DNA of 64,000 nucleotides from Sulfuriferula sp. AH1 (GTDB lineage Bacteria > Pseudomonadota > Gammaproteobacteria > Burkholderiales > Sulfuriferulaceae), in assembly GCF_002162035.1 (NCBI RefSeq), contig NZ_CP021138.1:806001-870000 (forward strand), written 5' to 3'. Each line of letters begins with the position of its first letter. Within the stretch, counting starts at the first letter, position 1. A model generated the notes under the pieces. The model had not been told where the DNA came from and did not search any database. It saw only the letters and a program-made list of their open reading frames with translations. A program made the translations under genes and the position numbers. This document shows, piece by piece, positions 19,329 to 27,974 of the stretch.

Positions 19329-20981
19329 TTAATATTTTTTACAGGCTTCTTTTGACCCTAAATGGCAGGCATTACGGAAGCTTTGCAAAGCCTCTTCCGG
19401 TTGATTGAGGAACTCAAGAGACGACCCACGACCCATATATGCTTCAGCTAATATCTTGACGGCCGATCGTTGCCCAGGATAGGGTTTTCCATTATTGTAA
19501 ATGATAGTTATAGTTTGATTAAAATCATTTAGAGCATCCTGATAACGTTTCAAATCTAAATATGTTAGACCGCGTTCATTGTAGGCATAAATAAAATCTT
19601 TTCTGATTTGTATGGCTTTTGTAAGTTCGGTTACAGCCAATTCAGATAAGCCTGCTTTATGGAGTTGATGACCATGTTGAACATAAATTCTTTCCGCACC
19701 AGGCAAGCCAGATTGATTTTGCATTAAACGTGCCGCATCATCCCATAATATGAAAGGATGTGAAAAAGATCTGAGGCGGTCATATGCTAATGGATACATT
19801 AACGAGGAGATCAACAGGAGTATAACGATCGTTCTACGTTTGTTTAATAATGTACCAAAAATAATTGCAAAGCCTGCAAAAGCAGGCGCGAACCATAAAT
19901 AACTTCGATATAGTACGAAAGGTTCTTGTATTCGTACTGTAGAAATTTCTGTGGCGTACATAAGCCACGGTGCTAAAAGTGCAAAACCTAAGATACCTAT
20001 TCGCCCACCTCGCCATAATAATATTGAATTAAATATAGGGTAAAGTGCGAAAGTAATAAATCCTAATGTTTGTGGCCATATCCAGAACTGAGTAACAAAT
20101 GGCACGCGGATATCAATTGACATTTTGAGTGGATTAGGTATTAACCATAGCCCTAAGTATTTAAAAAATAAAGAGCTTTGATTCAGTATGCTGAGAGGGT
20201 AAATGAGCTTTTGGTTTGCTAGAGGTAATCTAGAAGCCATGTCGCTTCCTTGGATTTCATAAGTTGTGCCAAGTATTCCTTTAAGTATTAATGTGATGTA
20301 AATTCCGATTAGTGCGTATGCCAAGAAAATTGGAAGTAAGTGTTTAATGTAAAGTGACGATCTAGATTCATTAGGCCTCGTACGTCCCCAAAGTATAACC
20401 AATGCGGCTGACACGGCTGGCGCCATAATGGCGTGTTCTTTAGAGAATATAGCTAATGCATAGAAAACGACGGAAAGCCATAGATATGCCCGGTTTTTAT
20501 GTTCTAAACCGCCTAACAGCGCCAACCACATTAGAAGTGAAAATAAGGTCGCCATTACAATGGAGCGCTCTACGAGATAAGCAGCACCATAAACTGCTAC
20601 TGGATGAAGTGCAAAAATAAGTGCAGCGAAAAACGCTAGTCCCTGATATGAAAGTTGATTAGTGTTTTGAGAAGGTAATAGCGTTTTCCATAATTGATGT
20701 AAAAAAATATATAGAGTGAGTACTACGCTAATGTGAAGTATTAGACTCTCTATACGAAACCAGAGAATATCTAAACCAATTAGATGATAAGTTAAATTAA
20801 ATGTGGAGTAACTTAACCACCGGGGAGTAGCTGAAAAGGGAAGTTTGTGATAAAGCGTTCCGCCTTCAGTAAAATATCCATAATCATCGAAAATGAGAGG
20901 ATTATGTAAAAAGCCACCGTAAAGTATGCTGGTTATGCTAATTAAAATTAAGGGCAAGATCCAGGCAGCACGATTACTCAT
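19329..20981 (-). CDS. polytopic membrane protein with C-terminal TPRs, possible pilin glycosyltransferase
   Basis: A 550-residue protein with about eleven membrane segments (residues 8-410) and a cytosolic or periplasmic C-terminal region with tetratricopeptide-like repeats (TELTKAIQIRKDFIYAYNERG; DALNDFNQTI; EALQSFRNAC). Just after the first membrane helix is NPLIFDDYGYF, an acidic DD pair placed as in GT-C glycosyltransferases of the TMTC/ArnT type, which also combine membrane helices with TPRs. It lies directly downstream of the pilin gene but behind a terminator. The gene is far more AT-rich than its neighbours, suggesting acquisition. Glycosylation of the adjacent pilin is my inference; a polymerase or ligase role in another glycan is also possible. 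Confidence 0.6.
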   Translation of the reverse strand: MSNRAAWILPLILISITSILYGGFLHNPLIFDDYGYFTEGGTLYHKLPFSATPRWLSYSTFNLTYHLIGLDILWFRIESLILHISVVLTLYIFLHQLWKTLLPSQNTNQLSYQGLAFFAALIFALHPVAVYGAAYLVERSIVMATLFSLLMWLALLGGLEHKNRAYLWLSVVFYALAIFSKEHAIMAPAVSAALVILWGRTRPNESRSSLYIKHLLPIFLAYALIGIYITLILKGILGTTYEIQGSDMASRLPLANQKLIYPLSILNQSSLFFKYLGLWLIPNPLKMSIDIRVPFVTQFWIWPQTLGFITFALYPIFNSILLWRGGRIGILGFALLAPWLMYATEISTVRIQEPFVLYRSYLWFAPAFAGFAIIFGTLLNKRRTIVILLLISSLMYPLAYDRLRSFSHPFILWDDAARLMQNQSGLPGAERIYVQHGHQLHKAGLSELAVTELTKAIQIRKDFIYAYNERGLTYLDLKRYQDALNDFNQTITIIYNNGKPYPGQRSAVKILAEAYMGRGSSLEFLNQPEEALQSFRNACHLGSKEACKKY

Positions 20982-21026
20982 AAAATATAACCTTGTTCTT
21001 AAGCATGTGACCTAGTATCTATAAAA

Positions 21027-21065
21027 AACAAAAAAGCCCAGCTATCAACTTGATGGCTGGGCTTA
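21027..21065 (-). terminator. pilA terminator
   Basis: On the minus strand AGCCCAGC-C-ATCAA-G-TTGAT-A-GCTGGGCT forms a long stem followed by TTTTTTG. It lies 32 bases after the pilin stop and separates pilA from the TPR membrane gene. Confidence 0.9.
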
Positions 21066-21096
21066 AATTATATTAGAGCGTTATTATCAATATTGA

Positions 21097-21531
21097 TTAA
21101 ACACCAGTTTGAGCCTTGGTGCAGCCAGTTCCTGATGTTACACCTGTCCAAGTAATTGCGTTTGCTGTGCTGGCTGGGGTGTATGTAACGGTACAGGCTG
21201 GTGATGCTAGTGCACCTGCGCCAGCAATAGCAATGGCTGCGGTGGTGCCTGTCAAGGTAACAGTGCCGTTAGCTGGGGTAGGCAAAGTTGTGTAACCAGT
21301 AGCGGAAGTTAATTTGGTGAGGGTGTCGCAACTGGCTAGTGTGCCAGCATTATTTTGAGCGCATTCAGCAATTGCAGTTTTTAATGGTTCAATCTGCACA
21401 ATATTGTCTTGCCATTTTGCACGTGTAACATAGTCCTTATATTGAGGAATCGCAATCGCAGCCAGAATGCCGATGATCGCAACAACGATCATCAATTCGA
21501 TCAGGGTAAAACCTTGTTGTACTTTTTTCAT
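21097..21531 (-). CDS. pilA: type IVa major pilin
   Basis: A 144-residue prepilin with a short leader (MKKVQQG) ending in the PilD cleavage glycine, then FTLIELMIVVAIIGILAAIAIPQYKDY with the +1 Phe and +5 Glu. The C-terminal region is rich in Thr, Ala and Ser and has four cysteines, two of which (in SPACTVTY and GTGCTKAQ) can form the terminal disulfide loop. It differs from the MSHA pilins at 53-54 kb and is driven by its own sigma-54 promoter (21601-21615). No pilus assembly genes of the PilB/C/D type are near, so the machinery is elsewhere on the chromosome. Possible O-glycosylation sites are abundant. Confidence 0.95.
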   Translation of the reverse strand: MKKVQQGFTLIELMIVVAIIGILAAIAIPQYKDYVTRAKWQDNIVQIEPLKTAIAECAQNNAGTLASCDTLTKLTSATGYTTLPTPANGTVTLTGTTAAIAIAGAGALASPACTVTYTPASTANAITWTGVTSGTGCTKAQTGV

Positions 21532-21948
21532 GTCGCTTCTCCTAAAGGGTTGATATAGCTAAAACACCTTGTTATTGATTTGGTGTTCGGGTGCATATAT
21601 GCAAGCGCTGTGCCAGTTGCTTTTGCATGTGCGCGTTTTAATAAAAATTTAACAAATGATTCACTGCGTGATATCGCCAATCGTTTGATTGGGTTGCTGG
21701 AATATGCGCAGGAATTCGGCTGCATCAGGTGTTGCAGGATGGCGATGATGAAAGCTGAAACTTTGTCTCGGAGTTTGTTTTGGCAAGAATACGTGTCCAG
21801 GATCTCATGGAAGGCGGGTTGCTGACGGTATGGGCTGGCAAAAATCAGGCGCAATGTGACGTAATACGGCAGGTGTTTTGACATGATGTGCTAATTTTAT
21901 GGAAATCGCCGACTCGCGGTTACAATATGTTTTTGGAATTTATGCGGA
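21532..21948. other. pilA-plsY intergenic region
   Basis: About 415 bases between divergent genes. It holds the pilA sigma-54 promoter and leader. A 118-codon minus-strand frame (21528-21884) overlaps that promoter and has no family resemblance, so it is not called. The 200 bases upstream of the promoter are where an activator such as PilR would bind. Confidence 0.5.
21601..21615 (-). promoter_or_regulatory. sigma-54 promoter of pilA
   Basis: On the minus strand TGGCAC-AGCGC-TTGC, a perfect match to the -24/-12 consensus with a five-base spacer. It is 69 bases upstream of the pilA start codon. Sigma-54 control of pilA through PilS/PilR is well established in Pseudomonas and Geobacter; here it is inferred from the site. 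Confidence 0.88.
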
Positions 21949-22557
21949 ATGGCGATGATGGCGTTAGCGGTGGTGGTGTTGGCTTATTTGTTGGGGTCGT
22001 TGTCGTTTGCGGTGCTGGTGAGTCGCGCGTTCGGATTGCCCGACCCGCGCAGTCACGGCTCGGGCAATCCGGGCGCGACCAACATGTTGCGTACCGGGCG
22101 CAAGTCTGCGGCGGTGCTGACGCTGCTGGGCGATATGGCGAAGGGCTGGCTGGCGGTGTGGCTGGCAGGCTATTTGACTGTGCGCTATCAGTTGCCGGGG
22201 TGGGTAATCTACGCAGCGGCGGTGGCGGTGTTTCTCGGGCATCTGTATCCGGTGTTTTTCGGTTTCAAGGGCGGCAAGGGGGTGGCGACGGCGGTGGGCG
22301 TGCTGTTTGCGATTTCGCCATGGCTGGGGCTGGCGTGTCTGCTGGCCTGGGTGGCGGCGTTTGCCATTACGCGGATTTCGTCGCTGGCGGCGCTGGTGGC
22401 AGCAGCGATCGCACCGGTATTCGGCTACTATCTGCTGGAGGATGTGGTCCCACTCGCGGCATTGACGGCATTGACGGTATTGATCTTCTGGCGTCATCGC
22501 GCGAATATAAAGCGTTTGCTGGCCGGAGAAGAAGGGCGTTTTGCTAAGCGAAAGTGA
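21949..22557 (+). CDS. plsY: glycerol-3-phosphate acyltransferase PlsY
   Basis: Inner-membrane acyl-phosphate:glycerol-3-phosphate acyltransferase, the first step of phospholipid synthesis in the PlsX/PlsY route. The 202-residue protein has about five membrane helices and the three family motifs: [13 protein letters not shown] near residue 40, [12 protein letters not shown] near 105, and a final [15 protein letters not shown]. The start is ambiguous between ATG codons at 21949, 21955 and 21958. It is followed after 21 bases by an unknown membrane gene and faces tsaD. Confidence 0.95.
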   Translation: MAMMALAVVVLAYLLGSLSFAVLVSRAFGLPDPRSHGSGNPGATNMLRTGRKSAAVLTLLGDMAKGWLAVWLAGYLTVRYQLPGWVIYAAAVAVFLGHLYPVFFGFKGGKGVATAVGVLFAISPWLGLACLLAWVAAFAITRISSLAALVAAAIAPVFGYYLLEDVVPLAALTALTVLIFWRHRANIKRLLAGEEGRFAKRK

Positions 22558-22578
22558 ATTCTGACTGCGAGGTAAACT

Positions 22579-23379
22579 ATGGCTTGGTTTGAAAAGGAAA
22601 TGGATTATGCGCGTGCGCAGTTGACCGAGGTGTCGCGTGATTCGATTGCCTTGGCGGGTGACAAGCTGGGCGAAGTGGTGAAAGAAGGCGCGGCGCAAGT
22701 CGGGGCCGAACTGCGCGACGTGGTGCAGAGTACCAGTCATGAGATCGATCTCAAGCTGGACAAAATATCTGCGGAACTGCATAGCCAGCGCCAGTTTACC
22801 AAGGATGACGTGCGCGAGCTGGTGGATTACGCGGGGGAGCGCCTGGCGTCCGTGCTCGATGAGCGCGTGGCGGTGGCGAAGCGCGAGATTTCGTCGCTGG
22901 TGCAGGAAAAGGTAGAGTATTTCAAAACCGAGGTGGACGGCTTTTTCATTCAGCGCCAGCAGGATCTGGCGCGCGAGCGGCGGCGCTTGCTGTTCAATGT
23001 GCTGATCGCGGTGCTGGCATCGCTGTCGGTGGGCGTGGTGTCGTGGTTTTATCAGCATCTGGCGCGCGGCGAGATGGATCTGTTCGGTGTATTCCGGGTG
23101 GTGTTCTCGGCGCTGGCCGGCGGCTATGCCGTGTATTTGCTGGTGAAACTGGTGCTGCGCTGGCGGCGCATGTCCGAACACCGCAAGGATGTGATGTTCC
23201 TGGCGATGCGTTACTGGGGCGTGTTGCGCCCGGAAAGCGTGTTTTCGAATGTTCTGGTGGTCGCCGTACTGGCTTTGCTGTTGGGTCTGGTGGCATTTCC
23301 GAACATACTGGCGGAGCTGCCGGGCGGCGCCGCATTGTTGAAGCTGGTGCGGGACATGTTCCCGCATATACGGTGGTAA
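22579..23379 (+). CDS. unknown coiled-coil membrane protein
   Basis: A 266-residue protein that I do not recognise. The first ~130 residues are charged and helical with heptad character (EVVKEGAAQVGAELRDVVQS; ERLASVLDERVAVAKREISS), likely a coiled coil or amphipathic helices. Four hydrophobic helices follow near residues 137-157, 168-188, 220-238 and 243-252, with a short tail. It begins 21 bases after plsY in the same direction and probably shares its transcript. It could be a membrane-shaping or scaffold protein, but nothing in the sequence proves this. Confidence 0.75.
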   Translation: MAWFEKEMDYARAQLTEVSRDSIALAGDKLGEVVKEGAAQVGAELRDVVQSTSHEIDLKLDKISAELHSQRQFTKDDVRELVDYAGERLASVLDERVAVAKREISSLVQEKVEYFKTEVDGFFIQRQQDLARERRRLLFNVLIAVLASLSVGVVSWFYQHLARGEMDLFGVFRVVFSALAGGYAVYLLVKLVLRWRRMSEHRKDVMFLAMRYWGVLRPESVFSNVLVVAVLALLLGLVAFPNILAELPGGAALLKLVRDMFPHIRW

Positions 23380-23395
23380 CGAGCAGCTTGCGGTT

Positions 23396-24424
23396 TTAGC
23401 TGGCGGCCACCTGCAATGGGGCTTCCATGCTTTCCAGATCCCAGCGCGGGCGTACGGTGAACGCACCGGCGGTGTGTCCGTCGTGGCGCAGCCGCATCGC
23501 GCCGGCATAGGCGATCATCGCGCCGTTATCGGTGCAAAATGCCAGTTCGGGAAAATATACGGTTGCGCCGATTTTCTGCACAGCCGTATTCAATGCGGCG
23601 CGCAGCTGCTGATTGGCGCCTACGCCGCCGGCGACGACCAGACGCTTGCAGCGTGCGGCCTTGAGTGCCGCCAGCGATTTGCTGCTGAGCACGTCGGTCA
23701 TTGCCAGCTGGAATGCGGCGGCGATGTCGGCATGATCGGCTGGGTCGGGATGTTTCTGGCTGAGCGTGAGCACGGCTGTTTTCAGGCCGCTGAAACTGAA
23801 ATTCAAATCCCCCGAATGCAGCATCGGACGCGGTAACCTGAAGCGCGTCGCATCGCCGCTTTGCGCCAGTTTCGATAATGCGGCGCCGCCCGGGTAGGGT
23901 AATCCCAGCAATTGCGCAGTCTTGTCGAAGGCCTCGCCGGCGGCGTCGTCCAGCGTGTCGCCCAGCGTGGCGTACTGGCCTACGCCGGTGACATGCATCA
24001 GTTGCGTGTGGCCGCCGGATACCAGCAAGGCGATGAACGGGTAATCGGGCGGATCGGCCGATAATAACGGTGACAGCAGATGGCCTTCCAGATGGTGGAC
24101 GCCGAGCACCGGGATGTCGAGCGCGACGCCGAGCGCGTGGGCGATGCCGGTGCCGACCAATAGTGCGCCGGCGAGGCCGGGGCCTTCGGTATAAGCGATG
24201 GCGTTGATGTCGCTTAACTGGCGCTGCGCTTCAGCCAGCACCTGGCGGGTAAGCGGCAGGACGCGGCGGATATGGTCGCGCGAGGCAAGTTCGGGAACGA
24301 CGCCGCCGTATTCTGCATGCATGGCGATCTGGGTGTGCAGGGTGTGCGCGAGCAGGCCGAGATGGGTATCGTAGAGCGCGATGCCGGTTTCGTCGCAGGA
24401 GGATTCGATGCCTAGCACTAACAT
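23396..24424 (-). CDS. tsaD: tRNA N6-adenosine threonylcarbamoyltransferase TsaD
   Basis: Catalytic subunit that transfers the threonylcarbamoyl group to A37 of ANN-decoding tRNAs, acting with TsaB and TsaE. It has 342 residues, normal for bacteria. Visible motifs: [16 protein letters not shown] at the N-terminus, the metal-binding histidines in [27 protein letters not shown], and [12 protein letters not shown] in the C-terminal half. It converges with the plsY unit and diverges from phoB. Any promoter must share the Pho box region. Confidence 0.97.
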   Translation of the reverse strand: MLVLGIESSCDETGIALYDTHLGLLAHTLHTQIAMHAEYGGVVPELASRDHIRRVLPLTRQVLAEAQRQLSDINAIAYTEGPGLAGALLVGTGIAHALGVALDIPVLGVHHLEGHLLSPLLSADPPDYPFIALLVSGGHTQLMHVTGVGQYATLGDTLDDAAGEAFDKTAQLLGLPYPGGAALSKLAQSGDATRFRLPRPMLHSGDLNFSFSGLKTAVLTLSQKHPDPADHADIAAAFQLAMTDVLSSKSLAALKAARCKRLVVAGGVGANQQLRAALNTAVQKIGATVYFPELAFCTDNGAMIAYAGAMRLRHDGHTAGAFTVRPRWDLESMEAPLQVAAS

Positions 24425-24461
24425 GTTAAAAAATTAAGATAGAATGGATGTGGCACGATAA

Positions 24462-24511
24462 TTGTCATCAATTTGTCATTTTGCTGTCATAACATACCTG
24501 ACTATTATAAT
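24462..24511 (+). promoter_or_regulatory. triple Pho box and -10 element of phoB
   Basis: Three heptamers at exact 11-base steps: TTGTCAT (24462-24468), TTGTCAT (24473-24479) and CTGTCAT (24484-24490), each followed by a four-base spacer, then a weaker TACCTGA. A consensus -10, TATAAT, is at 24506-24511. This is the architecture of a PhoB-activated promoter, where the Pho box replaces the -35, and indicates positive autoregulation of phoBR. Confidence 0.9.
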
Positions 24512-24531
24512 TGAATCCAAAGAGGTTATTC

Positions 24532-25221
24532 ATGGCCGCGACAATTTTGTTGGTGGAAGATGAATCGGGCATTCAGGAGCTGGTAAGGTTTAATCTGACG
24601 CAGGCCGGACATGCCGTCATGTGCGCGGATTCTGCCGAGCAGGCCTTGACGCTGGTGCGCGAGGCATTACCCGATCTGGTATTGCTGGACTGGATGTTGC
24701 CAGGCATGAGCGGCATCGAGCTGGCGCGCATGTTCCGGGCGGATACGCGCATGAAGAATGTGCCGATTATCATGCTCACTGCGCGTGGCGACGAGCGCGA
24801 CAAGGTGCTGGGCCTGGAAACCGGTGCTGACGATTACATTACCAAGCCGTTCTCACCGCGCGAATTGACGGCGCGGATCAAGGCGGTATTGCGCCGCCGT
24901 GCTCCGCAGATGACCGAAGACCGCGTCGAGATCCGCGGCCTGAGTCTGGATCCGGTCAGTCATCGCGTCATGGGTAACAATGTGCCGCTGGAACTGGGCC
25001 CGACCGAGTTTCGTCTGCTGCATTTCATGATGACACACCCCGAGCGGGTCTATTCGCGCGCGCAACTGCTCGATCACGTGTGGGGCGATCATGTCTTCGT
25101 CGAGGAACGTACCGTGGATGTGCATATTCGGCGTCTGCGTCTGGCGCTGGAAGTCTCCGGTCATGAAAATCTGATTGATACCGTGCGCGGCGCGGGCTAT
25201 CGGCTGTCGGCACAGGTATAA
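24532..25221 (+). CDS. phoB: phosphate response regulator PhoB
   Basis: OmpR-family response regulator of 229 residues. The receiver domain has the acidic pair in LLVEDE, the phospho-acceptor Asp in [18 protein letters not shown], and Lys in ITKPFSPRE. The C-terminal winged helix contains [13 protein letters not shown] and [13 protein letters not shown]. The start at 24532 follows AAAGAGG; the longer frame from 24511 would begin upstream of the expected transcription start and is rejected. Overlap with the Pho boxes and the adjacent phoR identify it as PhoB rather than another OmpR-type regulator. Confidence 0.95.
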   Translation: MAATILLVEDESGIQELVRFNLTQAGHAVMCADSAEQALTLVREALPDLVLLDWMLPGMSGIELARMFRADTRMKNVPIIMLTARGDERDKVLGLETGADDYITKPFSPRELTARIKAVLRRRAPQMTEDRVEIRGLSLDPVSHRVMGNNVPLELGPTEFRLLHFMMTHPERVYSRAQLLDHVWGDHVFVEERTVDVHIRRLRLALEVSGHENLIDTVRGAGYRLSAQV

Positions 25222-25258
25222 TTCATCACCTCGCCTGTGCGGAAATGCGGAGAACGAT

Positions 25259-26563
25259 TTGATTGATTTCTGGTGGCGGCCATTGCTGGTTTTTTGCGCC
25301 CTGATTGCCGTTGCGCTTAGCGCAGCCTTGTTCTGGGGTTTGATGGTTGCCATGCTGGTGTTTATTGCTGGTTTGCTGTTCTATCTGGGTTATCACTTGC
25401 GGCAAATGGCTGCCTTCGCTGCGTGGCTGCAGCACGGCGAGCGCGCGCGGATACCGACTGCCAGCGGTGCCTGGGACGAGATTTTCTACGGTCTGGACCG
25501 GCTGATGCGGCGGCAGAAGCGCAGCACCTCCAAGCTGTCCGCGGTACTTGAGCGTTTCGAACATGCTGCCCAGGCGATTCCCGACGGCATCGTGATGCTG
25601 AGTGACGCCGATCAGATCGACTGGTTCAACCCGGCGGCGAGCCGCCACTTCGGGCTGGATGAAAATACCGACCGCGGGCAGTTTATCGGGTATCTGATCC
25701 GGCAGTCCGCATTCCACGAATATTTAAGCGGCGACGATTACCGCGAGCCATTGATCATGAAGTCGCCTGCCAATCGCGAAATGAGTTTGTCGGTGCAGAT
25801 GGTGCCGTTTGGCGACAAGCAGAAAATGCTGATTTCACGCGATATTACCCAGTTCGAAATGGTGGAGGCGATGCGGCGCGATTTTGTGGCGAACGTTTCC
25901 CACGAGCTGCGTACGCCGTTGACGGTCGTCGGCGGTTTTCTCGAGACTTTTCTCGATATGGGCAGTATTCCGCCCGAGGATTTCCATAAATATTGCGACC
26001 TGATGCAGCAGCAAACCGAGCGCATGCGCCGTCTGGTTGACGATCTGCTGACCCTGTCACGTCTGGAAAGTCCGCAAAACAGGCTGGTGGAGGCGCGGGT
26101 GGATATGGTGAGCCTGGTGCAGTCTCTGTATCAGGATGCGCAGAGCCTGAGCGCGGGGCGTCACCAGATCAGTCTGGTCAGTGAAAGCAGCGACGCGCTG
26201 CTGGGCAATGCCGACGAGCTGACCAGCGCATTGGGTAATCTGGTCAGTAATGCCGTACGCTACACGCCTGAAGGCGGCACGGTTGTGCTGCGCTGGGGCT
26301 GGCGCGGCGAGGCCTTGTGTTTCAGTGTGCAAGACAGCGGCGAAGGTATCGAAGCCCAACATATACCGCGTCTGACCGAGCGCTTTTACCGAGTCGATCG
26401 CGGCCGCTCGCGCGAAACCGGTGGCACCGGGCTGGGTTTGGCGATCGTCAAGCATGTGCTCACCCGCCATCAGGGGCGTCTGGTGATCGAAAGCAAGGTT
26501 GGACAGGGCAGCTGTTTCAGTGCGTGTTTTCCGCTATCGCGGGTGGTGAAGTCTGCGGATTGA
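25259..26563 (+). CDS. phoR: phosphate sensor histidine kinase PhoR
   Basis: Membrane sensor kinase of 434 residues that phosphorylates PhoB under phosphate limitation. Two adjacent N-terminal membrane helices with almost no periplasmic loop (residues 5-45), a PAS domain (IPDGIVMLSDADQIDWFNPAA), the H-box FVANVSHELRTPLTVVGGF, and ATPase boxes LGNLVSNAVRYTPEGG, DSGEGI and GGTGLGLAIVKHVL. I chose a TTG start at 25259 preceded by GGAGA at five bases. The upstream ATG at 25175 lies inside phoB and would add residues out of family. It is the second gene of the phoBR operon. Confidence 0.93.
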   Translation: MIDFWWRPLLVFCALIAVALSAALFWGLMVAMLVFIAGLLFYLGYHLRQMAAFAAWLQHGERARIPTASGAWDEIFYGLDRLMRRQKRSTSKLSAVLERFEHAAQAIPDGIVMLSDADQIDWFNPAASRHFGLDENTDRGQFIGYLIRQSAFHEYLSGDDYREPLIMKSPANREMSLSVQMVPFGDKQKMLISRDITQFEMVEAMRRDFVANVSHELRTPLTVVGGFLETFLDMGSIPPEDFHKYCDLMQQQTERMRRLVDDLLTLSRLESPQNRLVEARVDMVSLVQSLYQDAQSLSAGRHQISLVSESSDALLGNADELTSALGNLVSNAVRYTPEGGTVVLRWGWRGEALCFSVQDSGEGIEAQHIPRLTERFYRVDRGRSRETGGTGLGLAIVKHVLTRHQGRLVIESKVGQGSCFSACFPLSRVVKSAD

Positions 26564-26585
26564 TTGATTTGCCGCTGATGTGGCG

Positions 26586-26999
26586 TCAGGACAGGCGCTG
26601 CGCCAGAGCGGCCTTAAGGATGCCGGCAATCAGATTGTTATCGGTGCTGACGCTGCTCTCGCGTCGTGCTTCGCCCCAAATCGGATTGGGGAAATGTTTG
26701 TCATTCCTGAAGCGCGGGATGACATGCCAGTGCAGGTGCGGAACGACATTGCCGAGGCTGGCGAGATTGATTTTTTCCGGTTTGAGGGTGTCGCGCAAGG
26801 CAGCTTCGACGGCGAATACGACGCGCATCAGGCGGTTTTGCTGAACTGCGGTCAAGTCGCTCATTTCCTTGATATGTTCATGCCAGATCACCCGGCAGAA
26901 TCCGGGGTAGTCGCGATCATCTACCAGTATTGCCCGGCAGAATGCATCCTGCCACAGCAGTTCTCCTCCGGTTGTTTCACATAATTCGCAGCTGGTCAT
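26586..26999 (-). CDS. HIT-family hydrolase
   Basis: A 137-residue histidine-triad protein. The signature HLHWHVIPRF carries the three catalytic histidines; an N-terminal CELC pair may bind zinc. Members hydrolyse nucleoside phosphoramidates or dinucleotides, substrate unknown here. It is the last gene after dnaX-ybaB-recR, nine bases from recR, and converges with phoR. Confidence 0.9.
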   Translation of the reverse strand: MTSCELCETTGGELLWQDAFCRAILVDDRDYPGFCRVIWHEHIKEMSDLTAVQQNRLMRVVFAVEAALRDTLKPEKINLASLGNVVPHLHWHVIPRFRNDKHFPNPIWGEARRESSVSTDNNLIAGILKAALAQRLS

Positions 27000-27008
27000 G
27001 ACAGGCTC

Positions 27009-27614
27009 TCAGTTGGTGTCGCAGCGTCGTCTGTCGGTCAGGGCCTGAGCCAGGGTGCCGGAGTCGATATGTTCCAGTTCGCCGCCCACCGGCACGCCGC
27101 GTGCAATGCGGCTGACTGCGATACCGCGTGCGCGCAGCAGTTCGGTGATGGCATGGGCAGTGGCTTCGCCTTCCATGGTGAAATTGGTGGCGAGGATCAC
27201 TTCCTGCACGAGGCCGTTGCCGGCGCGCTGGATCAGGCGATCGAGGTGGATTTCACGCGGGCCGATGCCGTCCAATGGGGACAGGCGTCCCATCAGGACA
27301 AAATACAGCCCGTTGTAGCTTTGCGTTTGTTCCATCATCAGCAAGTCGGTCGGCATTTCGACTATGGCCAGCTGGCTGGCGTCGCGCGTAGTCGCTGAAC
27401 ATAGCGGGCAAATCGGCGTTTCGCTGAAATCGTTGCACATTTCGCAATGCGTGAGTTGGGTCAGAGCTTGCTCGATGGCATGCCCCAGTTTGAGCGCGCC
27501 CTGCCGGTCGCGTTGCAGCAGGTGATATGCCATGCGTTGCGCGGATTTCGGGCCGATGCCTGGCAATACGCGTAACGCGGCGATGAGTTCGGCAAGACGG
27601 GTGGGGGATTTCAC
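27009..27614 (-). CDS. recR: recombination mediator RecR
   Basis: A 201-residue protein acting with RecF and RecO to load RecA at gaps. It has the N-terminal helix-hairpin-helix ([17 protein letters not shown]), a zinc finger ([16 protein letters not shown]), and a Toprim domain ([33 protein letters not shown]). It follows ybaB after 19 bases in the common dnaX-ybaB-recR order. Confidence 0.97.
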   Translation of the reverse strand: MKSPTRLAELIAALRVLPGIGPKSAQRMAYHLLQRDRQGALKLGHAIEQALTQLTHCEMCNDFSETPICPLCSATTRDASQLAIVEMPTDLLMMEQTQSYNGLYFVLMGRLSPLDGIGPREIHLDRLIQRAGNGLVQEVILATNFTMEGEATAHAITELLRARGIAVSRIARGVPVGGELEHIDSGTLAQALTDRRRCDTN

Positions 27615-27633
27615 TGAGTGGAACTTGGGCGGC

Positions 27634-27960
27634 TTAGAACGGTAGCTTGAAGCCCGGAGGCAGATTCAGTCCGGCGGTGAAGCCGCTCATTTTTTCCTGG
27701 GTCGTCGCTTCGGCTTTGCGTACCGCATCGTTCATGGCGGCAGCGATCAGGTCTTCGAGCATTTCCTTGTCGTCGCTGAGCAGGCTGGGGTCGATGGTGA
27801 CGCGACGCACATCGTTGCGGCAGGTCATCAATACCTTGACCATGCCTGCGCCGGACACGCCTTCCACTTCCACTTCGGCAAGCTTGTCCTGCATCTTCTT
27901 CATATTTTCCTGCATTTGCTGGGCTTGTTTCATCATGTTGCCCAAACCACCTTTTAGCAT
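27634..27960 (-). CDS. YbaB/EbfC nucleoid-associated protein
   Basis: A 108-residue DNA-binding protein of the YbaB/EbfC family, dimeric in known members. It begins [29 protein letters not shown] and carries the conserved [23 protein letters not shown] region. It lies between dnaX and recR. Confidence 0.95.
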   Translation of the reverse strand: MLKGGLGNMMKQAQQMQENMKKMQDKLAEVEVEGVSGAGMVKVLMTCRNDVRRVTIDPSLLSDDKEMLEDLIAAAMNDAVRKAEATTQEKMSGFTAGLNLPPGFKLPF

Positions 27961-27974
27961 GGCGCTACTCCTTG

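Noticed and set aside
21528-21884. 118-codon minus-strand frame upstream of pilA
   Set aside because: It runs through the sigma-54 promoter of pilA and has no recognisable content.
21964-23508. 514-residue minus-strand frame
   Set aside because: Antisense to plsY and its neighbour, very His/Gln/Arg-rich, no family pattern.
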